Assembly (NCBI RefSeq): GCF_000024765.1
Contig: NC_013422.1
Location: forward strand, 2,518,887-2,582,886
Reading direction: 5' to 3'
Source of the DNA: Halothiobacillus neapolitanus c2
GTDB taxonomy: Bacteria; Pseudomonadota; Gammaproteobacteria; Halothiobacillales; Halothiobacillaceae
Length of the DNA stretch: 64,000 nt
A program made the translations under genes and the position numbers. Positions 1 to 8,216 of the stretch are shown here, piece after piece. The notes below the pieces were generated by a model, which was given only the letters and a program-made list of their open reading frames with translations, was not told where the DNA came from and searched no databases. Each line of letters begins with the position of its first letter. Position 1 is the first letter of the stretch.

Positions 1-840
1 TTTGTCCCATGATGATGCCTTATCCTCCGAACGTTACCTGTATTACATCAAAACGCTGGTTGCTCAATCGATCGGGCAATTAAACGCGCTTAAACAGACC
101 GAGCAGGCTCAAGCGGAAAACAAAAAGGCCCTCGAAAACACACAAGCCGAGCTGAACCAAGCGGAAACGCAACTGGCCGCAGCCCTTGCGGCGCATCAGG
201 CGCAATTGGCCGAGCAGAATAAACTGCTCCTAAAACTTAGCCAGCGCGCCGATACGCAATCCCAGCGACTGGCTGAACTGCTTGCGCAGAAAAAAGAACT
301 GGACGCACGGATAGCTGCCCTGAACGCACAAGCAGCAAAGGATCGGGCAGAGCAGAATCGTCGCCGCAAGCAAGCCCATCAGCGCAAATTACCCCCCCAG
401 CAGATGACACCGACATTCGTTCGGGCCAATCAAGCGCCCCGGATGAGGTCGCCCACGGCGGCATTCCGATTACCGGGCGCATTGTTCGCACCTATGGCGC
501 CCCTATTGCCGAGGGCGATATGCGCTCACAAGGCATTCTGTTTTCTGCGCCCTCGGGCACGTCGGTTAGGGCCGTCGCGGCGGGCACGGTTGTCTTTGCA
601 GACAGCATGAAAGGTTGGGGCAATCTGGTCATTCTTAGGCACGCCAACGGCTATCTGTCACTGTATGCCCACAACAGTGAACTCAAAGTCCGTACTGGCA
701 TGCGGGTAAAACAAGGCACCGTTCTGGGCCTGAGCGGCCAGGTTGAAGGGCGTGAAACCGGCATGTACTTTGAAGTGCGCAAGGGGAACGACACCATCAA
801 CCCTCTGCGCTGGGCACCGTACCGATCTCTAAAACACTAA
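1..840 (+). pseudogene. envC: EnvC-like murein hydrolase activator, 5'-truncated by the window edge and frameshifted
   Basis: The first part (from base 2, frame 2) is a long Gln/Ala/Glu-rich coiled coil. The second part (frame 1, to 840) is a LytM/M23-like domain. EnvC activates the cell-separation amidases from the periplasm. The LytM domain lacks the usual zinc ligands: the first His and Asp are replaced in MRSQGILF, and the terminal HLH is replaced in TGMYFEV, as expected of a non-catalytic EnvC activator. The two frames join if a run of seven C at 392-398 had eight; frame 1 then reads on as PPPADDTDIRSG. Either the gene is inactivated or the run was miscounted in sequencing. The signal peptide lies outside the window. 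ctpA follows, matching the common envC-ctpA order. Family assignment is fairly sure; gene integrity is open. Confidence 0.75.
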
Positions 841-893
841 GTTGCGCGATGGCAATGGCGACAAAATCGGTATCAGTCCGCCTGTTGGGCAAA

Positions 894-918
894 AAGCTTG
901 CTATGCTTTTGCAAGCTT
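894..918. other. Perfect 8-bp inverted repeat between envC and ctpA
   Basis: AAGCTTGC (894-901) and GCAAGCTT (911-918) flank a 9-nt loop. No T-run follows, so it is a poor terminator. It lies in the 210-bp gap before ctpA and may be part of the ctpA leader or promoter region. I see no convincing gene in this gap. Confidence 0.35.
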
Positions 919-1050
919 GACGCGCGCCGTTGAACGTATGTCCTATTCAGCAGTCTCAGGCATGATTTTCAGTATGCACGGGAATGGATTCCGCGAACCA
1001 TCACGTTTGATGTATCGCCTGTTTGTTTTTGTTTTGGAGTAAAAATTATT

Positions 1051-2391
1051 ATGGCTCAGTGGTTACGTAAAACATCTGCCCTTGGCGTTGCCGCCGTTTT
1101 CGGGTTCTCTGTGGCGATTGCCGTTAACGCGCTTGCTGACAAGGATCAGGCCACTGATTCCAACATTCCGCTGAGCGAATTGCGCACATTCACCGATGTT
1201 TTAACACGCGTAAAAGCGGACTATGTCGACAATGTCACCGACAAGACCCTGATGGACAATGCCATTCGCGGCATGATCGATCGCCTCGACCCGCATTCGA
1301 ATTATCTCGATAAGGCCGAGTTCAAGGATCTGCGGGAAACCACAACCGGCAAATTCGGTGGCTTGGGATTACAGGTCGGCATGAAGGACAAGGTGATCAC
1401 CGTCATCTCGCCAATCGACGACACCCCGGCCCAAAAAGCTGGTATTAAGGCCGGCGACAGGATCGTCAAGATCAATGGTGAGTTCACCCAGGGTCTTGAC
1501 CTTGAGAAAGCAGTAAAACAGATGCGCGGCGACCCGGGCACGAAAATCACGCTGACACTGGTTCGCGATGGCGTCGACAAACCGTTTGACGTCACACTTG
1601 AGCGCGCCATCATCAACGTCAAGTCGGTCAAGGCGCGCATGCTTGATCCGAACTTCGGCTATGTGCGCATCGCCCAATTCCAGTCCGACACGACAGAACA
1701 GTTGCATGATGCGCTCAATCAACTGATCAAGGACAACGACAACAAGCCACTCAAAGGCTTGGTACTTGATCTGCGCAACAATCCCGGCGGCGTGCTTCAG
1801 GCAGCAGTCGGCGTGGTGGATACCTTCGTCAACAAGGGTTTGATCGTATATACCAAGGGTCGTGTCGAAGATGCGCAGATGAGCTTCAAGGCGCATGAGG
1901 GCGACATGCTCAACGGCGCCCCCATCGTGGTGTTGGTGAACGGCGGCTCGGCGTCAGCATCGGAAATCGTTGCCGGTGCTCTGCAAGATGACAGCCGGGC
2001 ATTGATTGCCGGTGAACGCACCTTCGGCAAGGGCTCGGTTCAGTCCATCATGCCATTGACCAATGGCGGGGCGCTGCGCCTGACCACGGCCCGCTACTTC
2101 ACGCCCTCGGGCCGCTCAATTCAGGGCGAGGGCATCAAGCCGGACGTGGAAGTGCATCAGTTGAAAGTTACCGATATCGACAAGGTGTTCTCCATCAAGG
2201 AAGCTGATCTGGCCGGTCACATCAGCAACCCCACCAAGCCAGATCAAAAACCGGCTACCCAGCCGATCAAGCAAATGATCGACTCCGACGGTAAGCCGTT
2301 GGTAGAAACCGATTATCAGCTCTACGAGGCACTCAATCTACTCAAGGGCATGTCCATCGTGGCGCATCGAGATCGGGATTCCGCACAGTAA
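1051..2391 (+). CDS. ctpA: C-terminal processing peptidase, S41 family (CtpA)
   Basis: A 446-aa secreted serine protease. An N-terminal hydrophobic segment ending near ALADKD looks like a signal peptide or anchor. A PDZ domain spans roughly residues 95-170 (GLGLQVGMKD to the LTLVRDG strand), followed by the S41 catalytic core. The Ser/Lys dyad is S302 in GGSASASEI and K327 in FGKGSVQ, 25 residues apart as in the family. CtpA trims C-termini of periplasmic and envelope proteins, often with an outer-membrane lipoprotein adaptor. The start is supported by GGAG at 1036-1039. A strong terminator follows 70 bp after the stop. Family call is very sure; the substrates cannot be read from the sequence. 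Confidence 0.95.
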   Translation: MAQWLRKTSALGVAAVFGFSVAIAVNALADKDQATDSNIPLSELRTFTDVLTRVKADYVDNVTDKTLMDNAIRGMIDRLDPHSNYLDKAEFKDLRETTTGKFGGLGLQVGMKDKVITVISPIDDTPAQKAGIKAGDRIVKINGEFTQGLDLEKAVKQMRGDPGTKITLTLVRDGVDKPFDVTLERAIINVKSVKARMLDPNFGYVRIAQFQSDTTEQLHDALNQLIKDNDNKPLKGLVLDLRNNPGGVLQAAVGVVDTFVNKGLIVYTKGRVEDAQMSFKAHEGDMLNGAPIVVLVNGGSASASEIVAGALQDDSRALIAGERTFGKGSVQSIMPLTNGGALRLTTARYFTPSGRSIQGEGIKPDVEVHQLKVTDIDKVFSIKEADLAGHISNPTKPDQKPATQPIKQMIDSDGKPLVETDYQLYEALNLLKGMSIVAHRDRDSAQ

Positions 2392-2459
2392 GTCCGGATT
2401 AATAACATTCAAACCGAATGGGAATTGTCTGACACATAATGTTTCTTGCTATTTATTTT

Positions 2460-2498
2460 CGGCCCGCCTAAAGGTAACTTAGGCGGGCCGTTTTTTTT
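2460..2498 (+). terminator. Rho-independent terminator after ctpA
   Basis: A perfect 12-bp stem (2460-2471 with 2479-2490, GC-rich) with a 7-nt loop is followed directly by eight T (2491-2498). Confidence 0.93.
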
Positions 2499-2544
2499 GC
2501 CTCATTGCAGGGGCACATCCGTCCAATCCAAAGGGAGTAAAGAG

Positions 2545-3099
2545 ATGTCAATTAAGGCTATGATCCTGTTGGCGCCGGGCTTTGAGGATCTCGAAGCGGT
2601 GACCATCATCGATATACTGCGCCGTGCGAAATTTCAGGTTGCGGTGATCAGCCTGCGGGAGGATGAAGTCACCGGGACCCGCGGAACCCGAATCGTTACC
2701 GATGGCAACCTCGCCTTGCTCGATAAACAGGCAGCGTTTGATCTCATCGTCATGCCAGGTGGACAACCCGGCTCAGACAACCTGGTGGCCGACCCGCGCG
2801 TGATCAATCTGCTCAAGACGCAGACTTCGGCTGGTCGCTTTGTGGCTGCGTTATGTGCCGCCCCAAAAGTATTGGCGAAGGCCGGTCTGATCAAGAATAA
2901 ACGAATCACCCATTACCCAGGTGCGTTGACGGCGGCAGAACAGCAAGGCGCAACCGTCACCGAAAACCTGGTAGAAGTGGATGGCAAACTGATTACCGGC
3001 CGAAGCCCGGGTGCGGCCATGGACTTTGCCCTGATGCTGATCGAGCAATTGGGCGGCCACGAACTTCGCCAGACAATCGAGACTGATCTGGTGCGCTGA
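2545..3099 (+). CDS. DJ-1/PfpI (YajL/ThiJ) family protein
   Basis: A 184-aa single-domain protein of the DJ-1 superfamily, close in length and pattern to YajL/DJ-1. The nucleophile-elbow cysteine is C104 in AALCAAPKVL; GFEDLEAV near the N-terminus carries the conserved acidic partner, and FDLIVMPGGQPG the oxyanion-side loop. Family members have been assigned chaperone, glyoxalase III and deglycase activities; which applies here cannot be told. The ATG at 2545 is chosen because AAGGGAG lies just upstream; longer readings run through the ctpA terminator. It stands alone between terminators, so it is probably monocistronic. Confidence 0.88.
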   Translation: MSIKAMILLAPGFEDLEAVTIIDILRRAKFQVAVISLREDEVTGTRGTRIVTDGNLALLDKQAAFDLIVMPGGQPGSDNLVADPRVINLLKTQTSAGRFVAALCAAPKVLAKAGLIKNKRITHYPGALTAAEQQGATVTENLVEVDGKLITGRSPGAAMDFALMLIEQLGGHELRQTIETDLVR

Positions 3100-3129
3100 T
3101 TGCTCGATCGGGACAATGCATGGATGAAC

Positions 3130-3167
3130 AATACCGGACGATGATGCAATCATGGCCCGGTATTTTT
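3130..3167 (+). terminator. Probable terminator after the DJ-1 gene
   Basis: AATACCGG (3130-3137) pairs with CCGGTATT (3157-3164), with further partial pairing in the loop, and the stem runs into a short T-rich tract. Confidence 0.6.
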
Positions 3168-3205
3168 TATGACGTCAACCTGTTGATTACCTGTTTTGCA
3201 CAAAC

Positions 3206-3234
3206 AAAAACACCCGCTTTCGCGGGTGTTTTTT
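3206..3234. terminator. Bidirectional terminator between converging DJ-1 gene and amtB
   Basis: CACCCGC (3211-3217) pairs with GCGGGTG (3222-3228). An A-run precedes the stem and a T-run follows it, so it can act on both strands. It ends the amtB transcript from the right and backs up the terminator from the left. Confidence 0.85.
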
Positions 3235-3270
3235 ATCTGTCCGAAAGGATCGGTATTAATTCAAGGCGAA

Positions 3271-4578
3271 TTAAACCCGTTCACCATGCTGGTTGATATC
3301 CAGACCTTCGGCTTCTTCTTCTTCCGTAACCCGAATACCAATCGTGAATTTCAGTGCCATCAAGATGAGGAAGGTAACCACCGCATCATAGACAACAGTG
3401 AAGCCAACACCCTTGAGCTGAATCATGAACTGAGCCAGGATGCTGCCGTTGGCAGCGGCATTCAAACCGGCGCCACCGAAAGCGGCCGCAGAGAAGATAC
3501 CGGTCAACAAGGCACCCACAATACCGCCTATCGCATGCACGCCGAAGGCATCGAGCGAGTCGTCATAACCCAGCATCCGCTTAAGGTAGACCGCGGCGAG
3601 GAACGGGATGATACCGGCTGCGATACCAATCACAAACGCACCGGTTGGGCCGACAAAACCCGAGGCGGGGGTGATGGCAACTAAGCCCGCAACCGCACCG
3701 GAGGCCATACCCAACAGAGTGGGTTTGCCGCGCATGATCCATTCGATCAACATCCATGCCATTGCAGCAACGGCTGTTGCAATCTGGGTAACGGCCATCG
3801 CCATGCCCGCAGTACCATCGGCAGCCAGTTCAGAACCGGCGTTGAAGCCAAACCAGCCCACCCACAGAAGGGCGGCACCGGCCATGGTATACACCAGGTT
3901 AACCGGCGGCATGGCCTCAGTGCCGTAGCCTTTGCGCTTGCCCAATACCAGTGCAGCGACCAGACCAGCGATACCGGCGTTGATGTGTACCACGGTACCA
4001 CCGGCAAAATCCTGGATACCGTCTCCGGCAAGCCAGCCACCGCCCCAAACCATGTGCGCAATAGGTGAATACACCAACACGGACCAGAGGCCAAGGAAGA
4101 TCAGCAATGCGGAGAACTTCATCCGTTCAACAACAGCACCGATGATCAGCGCAGGTGTAATGATGGCGAAGGTCATCTGGAAGGTCATAAAGACACTTTC
4201 CGGAATGGTGCCTTGGATGCTGTCATAACCCATGCCCTTGAGGAACAAGGCGCTGAAGTCACCCACATAGGCGCCGCTGCCTTTGAAGGCCAGCGAGTAA
4301 CCCACCACTGCCCAGATCACGCTGATCATGGCCGTCGTGGCAAATGTGGCCGCTGCGACGGACAACAAGTTTTTACGACGAACCATACCGCCGTAGAACA
4401 GCGCTACGCCCGGAATGGTCATTAACAGAACCAGTGCCGTAGAGGTCAACATCCATGAGGTGTTGCCCGCATCCAGAACGGGTTTGGCATCTTCTGCCGA
4501 GGCGCCTGTTGACATCAGCAGGCCGATAATCGCCAGCATGCCCAGCCCGAAGCTAGGCTTGATTTTAAAATTACTCAT
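3271..4578 (-). CDS. amtB: Ammonium transporter AmtB
   Basis: 435 aa. A cleavable signal peptide (about residues 1-28, ending STGASAE) is followed by the eleven-helix Amt/Rh fold. The twin pore histidines are visible in VHINAGIAG and FGVHAIGGIVG. AmtB conducts ammonium across the inner membrane and is blocked by the trimeric PII protein GlnK when nitrogen is plentiful. It lies 12 bp downstream of glnK on the same strand, the standard glnK-amtB arrangement. It ends at a bidirectional terminator. Confidence 0.97.
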   Translation of the reverse strand: MSNFKIKPSFGLGMLAIIGLLMSTGASAEDAKPVLDAGNTSWMLTSTALVLLMTIPGVALFYGGMVRRKNLLSVAAATFATTAMISVIWAVVGYSLAFKGSGAYVGDFSALFLKGMGYDSIQGTIPESVFMTFQMTFAIITPALIIGAVVERMKFSALLIFLGLWSVLVYSPIAHMVWGGGWLAGDGIQDFAGGTVVHINAGIAGLVAALVLGKRKGYGTEAMPPVNLVYTMAGAALLWVGWFGFNAGSELAADGTAGMAMAVTQIATAVAAMAWMLIEWIMRGKPTLLGMASGAVAGLVAITPASGFVGPTGAFVIGIAAGIIPFLAAVYLKRMLGYDDSLDAFGVHAIGGIVGALLTGIFSAAAFGGAGLNAAANGSILAQFMIQLKGVGFTVVYDAVVTFLILMALKFTIGIRVTEEEEAEGLDINQHGERV

Positions 4579-4590
4579 GTTACCTGCTCC

Positions 4591-4938
<348 letters not shown>

Positions 4939-4957
4939 TCAGATAATTGGCGCGGTA

Positions 4958-5737
4958 TTAGAAGCTCTTGGTGACGCTCAGGACAGCAGTTGGGCCGCCA
5001 AGGAATTTCGTTGAGCCATCGCTCGCTGTCGCAGTATCAAATGATTCTTTTACATTCGAGTCGACATAGGCCAGGCTCACCGCCCAGTCTTGTGGCAAGG
5101 AGTAGGTGCCACCCAATGACCAATCGGTATAATTGTTATCACTGTTGCTTGTGCCGTCCATTTGCGAACCCTTAAACATTTGGTGACCCACGTGGGCGTC
5201 CAGCGTCAAACTATCGGTCAGCGGGTAATGCGCATCCAGCTGGATGTAGGATGTGCCCTTACTGTCGTACATGCCGTAGTATTTGGATGCATTAATGTTG
5301 TATTGAGCTGTCAACCATTTATAGGATGCCGCGATATGCAACTCGGTTGTATTGATACCAGAATTGCCTGTGGTTGTCGGGTAGTAGACATAGAGAATTC
5401 CTGCATCGAATCCAACGTCATCGTTCAGTGTGTAGTGATATCCGCCGTACCAATCGCTCTCCAGCCCGACCAATTTATCGTTGAACAGCGCATCATTGGA
5501 GATGCTTGATCCCCAGAAACCAGCGTAGAAGCCAGCCGGCAACCCCAGATTGAAGCTCACTTGTACTGCGGGCTTTTTGTAGGTTTGCGACATACCGCGG
5601 TAGCGATAGTCGCTCACCACTGCCGCAGTACCAGATACGCTCACTGCTGGTGCGTCAGCCGCATAAGTAGGCACAGCAAATACAGACAATGAAGCGACAA
5701 CAGATGAAGCAATCAGCGTCTTTTTAAATTTATTCAT
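4958..5737 (-). CDS. TorF-family putative outer-membrane porin (TIGR02001 type)
   Basis: 259 aa. A signal peptide (about residues 1-27, ending VPTYAADAP) is followed by alternating beta-strand segments and a C-terminal Phe (SVTKSF), as expected of an outer-membrane beta-barrel. The motif SDYRYRGMSQT near the mature N-terminus is typical of the family. From family knowledge, such genes are often next to PII/ammonium-transporter genes, which is seen here: glnK begins 28 bp downstream. A role in passage of small nitrogen compounds across the outer membrane is inferred from context only. Confidence 0.8.
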   Translation of the reverse strand: MNKFKKTLIASSVVASLSVFAVPTYAADAPAVSVSGTAAVVSDYRYRGMSQTYKKPAVQVSFNLGLPAGFYAGFWGSSISNDALFNDKLVGLESDWYGGYHYTLNDDVGFDAGILYVYYPTTTGNSGINTTELHIAASYKWLTAQYNINASKYYGMYDSKGTSYIQLDAHYPLTDSLTLDAHVGHQMFKGSQMDGTSNSDNNYTDWSLGGTYSLPQDWAVSLAYVDSNVKESFDTATASDGSTKFLGGPTAVLSVTKSF

Positions 5738-6100
5738 GGATCCGATCCTCTAAAAGAGTGTGTTTGTGCGAGTTGCCTGCTAGCTTTAACAGGAACCATG
5801 CCAACTACATATCCATTTGTTTTTTATATATAAATCCATCTTGAGCAAATCACGGGCTCTTGCTTATGCACTTAATTAGTGCGGCAGCCGCAGTGCTTGG
5901 GCTTTAAAATAGTGCAACCGCTGTGGCCTTAAAACGACAATCCACGCCACGCGCATCGTGGTTTTTACAAATACGGGAACCTCGAACGGTTTTTAAAGGC
6001 GCCCGCATGCATCGAAAACAACACAAATGAACACCCGAACGAGAACCAAGAATTCGCAAGCACTGGGTTCAAACCGTTGTACTGTGCTGATAACGGTCAG
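5738..6100. other. 363-bp gene-free region upstream of the torF-like gene and downstream of zapE
   Basis: No credible gene is seen. The part next to the porin holds candidate promoter elements (separate entry). An 8-bp inverted pair AACGGTTT (5985-5992) and AAACCGTT (6071-6078) lies toward the zapE end; no clear T-run terminator was found for zapE. Confidence 0.6.
5788..5804 (-). promoter_or_regulatory. Candidate sigma-54-type promoter for torF-like/glnK/amtB
   Basis: On the minus strand the sequence is TTGGCATGGTTCCTGTT. The -24 half matches TTGGCACG at seven of eight positions and the spacing is right, but the -12 half has GT in place of the almost invariant GC. A second weak match on the same strand lies near 5852-5865 (CCCGTGATTTGCT). 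glnK-amtB operons are commonly driven by sigma-54 and NtrC, which makes the region worth noting, but neither site is a clean match. Confidence 0.3.
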
Positions 6101-7177
6101 TCAGTTTGTCGATCTGCTGACGTAGGTACGAGATTGCATTTCCGCCAGACGACTCAACACGCGCTTGAATTCGCCATCAAGCAAGTCGGCATGGTCAAAA
6201 TGCGCTGTGGATGCGGCATCGGGGAAGATCAACTGAACGCCGCGATCGTAAAACTCGTCAACCAACCACATAAAGCGGCGTGCCTGGGCAAGCGAATGCT
6301 GATCGAACCGAGGCACGCCGGAAAGACAGATCGTGTGAAACCGATTGGCCAGTTCGATGTAGTCGGCCTTGCCGCGCGCGCCGGTACACAATTCGTGGAA
6401 ATCGAACCAGACAGCACCATCGACCAGGCATCTTGCGGTAATGGCACGCCCTACTATTTCAAGCGATATCTTCTGATCAACATGGCCTTCTGCCATCGCC
6501 GTGAACGCTTCGGGTAGGGCCGAGATATCGGCAGATTGCGGGTCGAAGGCGAGACGGTAGTCCACGTCGCTATCGAATGGCACCATCGCCATACTCTGCT
6601 TGAGCAACGCGATGGTGGGAAGAAACTGCGCGCGTTGCAGGCCGTTGCGGTAGAGATCATCCGGGGACGTATTGGATGTGATAACCACTACGACGCCGTG
6701 ATCGAACAGCCCTTGCATCAGCCCCCGAATCAGCATGGCATCGGTGATGTCGGCTATGTGGAATTCGTCCAGACACAACAACCGGACACCGCGCGCGATG
6801 TCCCGAGCGATCCGCAGCAAAGGGTTCTCGCACCCTTTTAGTTCAGTAAGCCGTGCGTGGACATCCGCCATAAAGCGATGGAAATGTATCCGCTGCTTCT
6901 GTGCCAGCGGCACGCAGGAGAAGAATGCGTTCATCACAAAGCTCTTGCCGCGCCCGACACCGCCGTGCAGATAAACCCCTTTGACGGGCGTGACTGCGGG
7001 GACGCTTCCCAGCAATCGACGCAACAACGGCACGGCAGGTAATGGAGATGATCGTTTTACGCACTGTTCATACGCGGTTTGCAGAACGGAACAGGCGTTC
7101 AATTGCGCAGCATCCAGCGAGAAACCACGCGTTTGCGCCTCGGCCTGCATGCACGAAGTCAGTTGATCGCTCGACAT
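6101..7177 (-). CDS. zapE: Cell division protein ZapE (AFG1-like P-loop ATPase)
   Basis: 358 aa. Walker A is GGVGRGKSF, preceded by VKGVYLH as in AFG1/ZapE proteins; Walker B is LLCLDEFHIAD, followed by the sensor-like VVVITSNTSPDDLY. ZapE is an FtsZ-ring-associated ATPase acting during constriction. The start ATG has GGAGG 6 nt upstream. It lies 83 bp downstream of sdhE on the same strand, so it may be the last gene of the sdh transcript; no functional link between the two is known to me. Confidence 0.93.
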   Translation of the reverse strand: MSSDQLTSCMQAEAQTRGFSLDAAQLNACSVLQTAYEQCVKRSSPLPAVPLLRRLLGSVPAVTPVKGVYLHGGVGRGKSFVMNAFFSCVPLAQKQRIHFHRFMADVHARLTELKGCENPLLRIARDIARGVRLLCLDEFHIADITDAMLIRGLMQGLFDHGVVVVITSNTSPDDLYRNGLQRAQFLPTIALLKQSMAMVPFDSDVDYRLAFDPQSADISALPEAFTAMAEGHVDQKISLEIVGRAITARCLVDGAVWFDFHELCTGARGKADYIELANRFHTICLSGVPRFDQHSLAQARRFMWLVDEFYDRGVQLIFPDAASTAHFDHADLLDGEFKRVLSRLAEMQSRTYVSRSTN

Positions 7178-7260
7178 GAGCGGCCTCCGTTTGCGGCAGA
7201 CGACTCACGGAAAATCGAAGCGCAGCATGGTGCGGGTGAGTGCATTGTCCCGTTCCTCTC

Positions 7261-7509
7261 TTAAGAGACAATACAGCCGCGTAACAATCGCTCGACGGTC
7301 GAATCCGTTACAGCAGTGGCGGTGATGCGCTGCCACAGCACCTGATCTTCCAGAGCGACGAGCCGCTCGAATTCCTGCCATTGTGGCGTAGCGAGCCGAT
7401 CAATGTGTTCTTCCAGAAAACGGGCCAGCACCATATCGAGTTCGAGCATGCCGCGGCGGCAGTGCCAACGGATGCGACTGATGTCCTCCTCTGCAATCAG
7501 AGCGGTCAT
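7261..7509 (-). CDS. sdhE: FAD assembly factor SdhE
   Basis: 82 aa, the usual size for SdhE/YgfY (Sdh5). The RGxxE motif that contacts SdhA is present in CRRGMLELDMVL, and the rest is the helical bundle of the family. It promotes covalent flavin attachment to SdhA. The ATG at 7509 overlaps the sdhB stop as ATGA, which fixes the start; a longer in-frame reading would run far into sdhB. The location right after sdhB fits the role. Confidence 0.93.
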   Translation of the reverse strand: MTALIAEEDISRIRWHCRRGMLELDMVLARFLEEHIDRLATPQWQEFERLVALEDQVLWQRITATAVTDSTVERLLRGCIVS

Positions 7510-8204
7510 ACCGTCCGCTTCACCAGCAATGATTTGATCTTGCCGATCGCCTGCGTGGGGTTGAGTTCTTTCGGGCAAACATCCACGCAGTTCATGATGC
7601 TGTGGCAGCGGAACAATCGGTAGGGGTCTTCCAGATCGTCCAAGCGTTCAGTGAGTGCCTGATCGCGGCTATCGGCGATGAACCGATACGCTTGCAGCAA
7701 CCCGGCCGGGCCGACGAACTTATCCGGGTTCCACCAGAACGAGGGGCAGGCGGTGGTGCAACAGGCGCACAGAATGCACTCGTACAGGCCATCGAGCTTG
7801 GCTCGGTCTTCTGGCGATTGCAGGCGCTCGGTATCCTGACCGGGCTCGTCCTTATTGATGAGGTAGGGTTTGACGGATCGGTAGTGGTCGAGGAACTGGC
7901 TCATATCCACAACCAGATCGCGGATGACCGGCAAACCGGACAGCGGACGCAGCGTGATCGGCTGCTTCAGTTCGCTTAAGGGTGTAACGCACGCCAGACC
8001 ATTTTTGCCGTTGATATTCATGCCATCCGAGCCACACACGCCCTCGCGACAGGAACAGCGCACGCTGAGCGTCTCATCCTGTTCCTTGATCATCAAGATG
8101 GCGTCGAGCAGCATATTGCCTTCCGGCTCGATATCCAGCTCGTAGTCCTGCATGTAGGGCTTAGCGTCGGTGTCGGGGTTGTAGCGGTAGATGGAAAAGC
8201 GCAT
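7506..8204 (-). CDS. sdhB: Succinate dehydrogenase iron-sulfur subunit
   Basis: 232 aa. The [2Fe-2S] cysteines are in CSCREGVCGSDGM with a distal Cys in KNGLAC. The [4Fe-4S] set is CILCACCTTACP, and the third cluster uses CHSIMNCVDVCPKELNP. SdhB carries electrons from SdhA flavin to quinone in complex II at the inner membrane. It lies 12 bp downstream of sdhA and overlaps sdhE by 4 bp. Confidence 0.97.
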   Translation of the reverse strand: MRFSIYRYNPDTDAKPYMQDYELDIEPEGNMLLDAILMIKEQDETLSVRCSCREGVCGSDGMNINGKNGLACVTPLSELKQPITLRPLSGLPVIRDLVVDMSQFLDHYRSVKPYLINKDEPGQDTERLQSPEDRAKLDGLYECILCACCTTACPSFWWNPDKFVGPAGLLQAYRFIADSRDQALTERLDDLEDPYRLFRCHSIMNCVDVCPKELNPTQAIGKIKSLLVKRTV

Positions 8205-8216
8205 GACGGAATCCTG

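Noticed and set aside
842..1042. 66-codon frame between envC and ctpA
   Set aside because: No ATG start with a ribosome site and no family resemblance.
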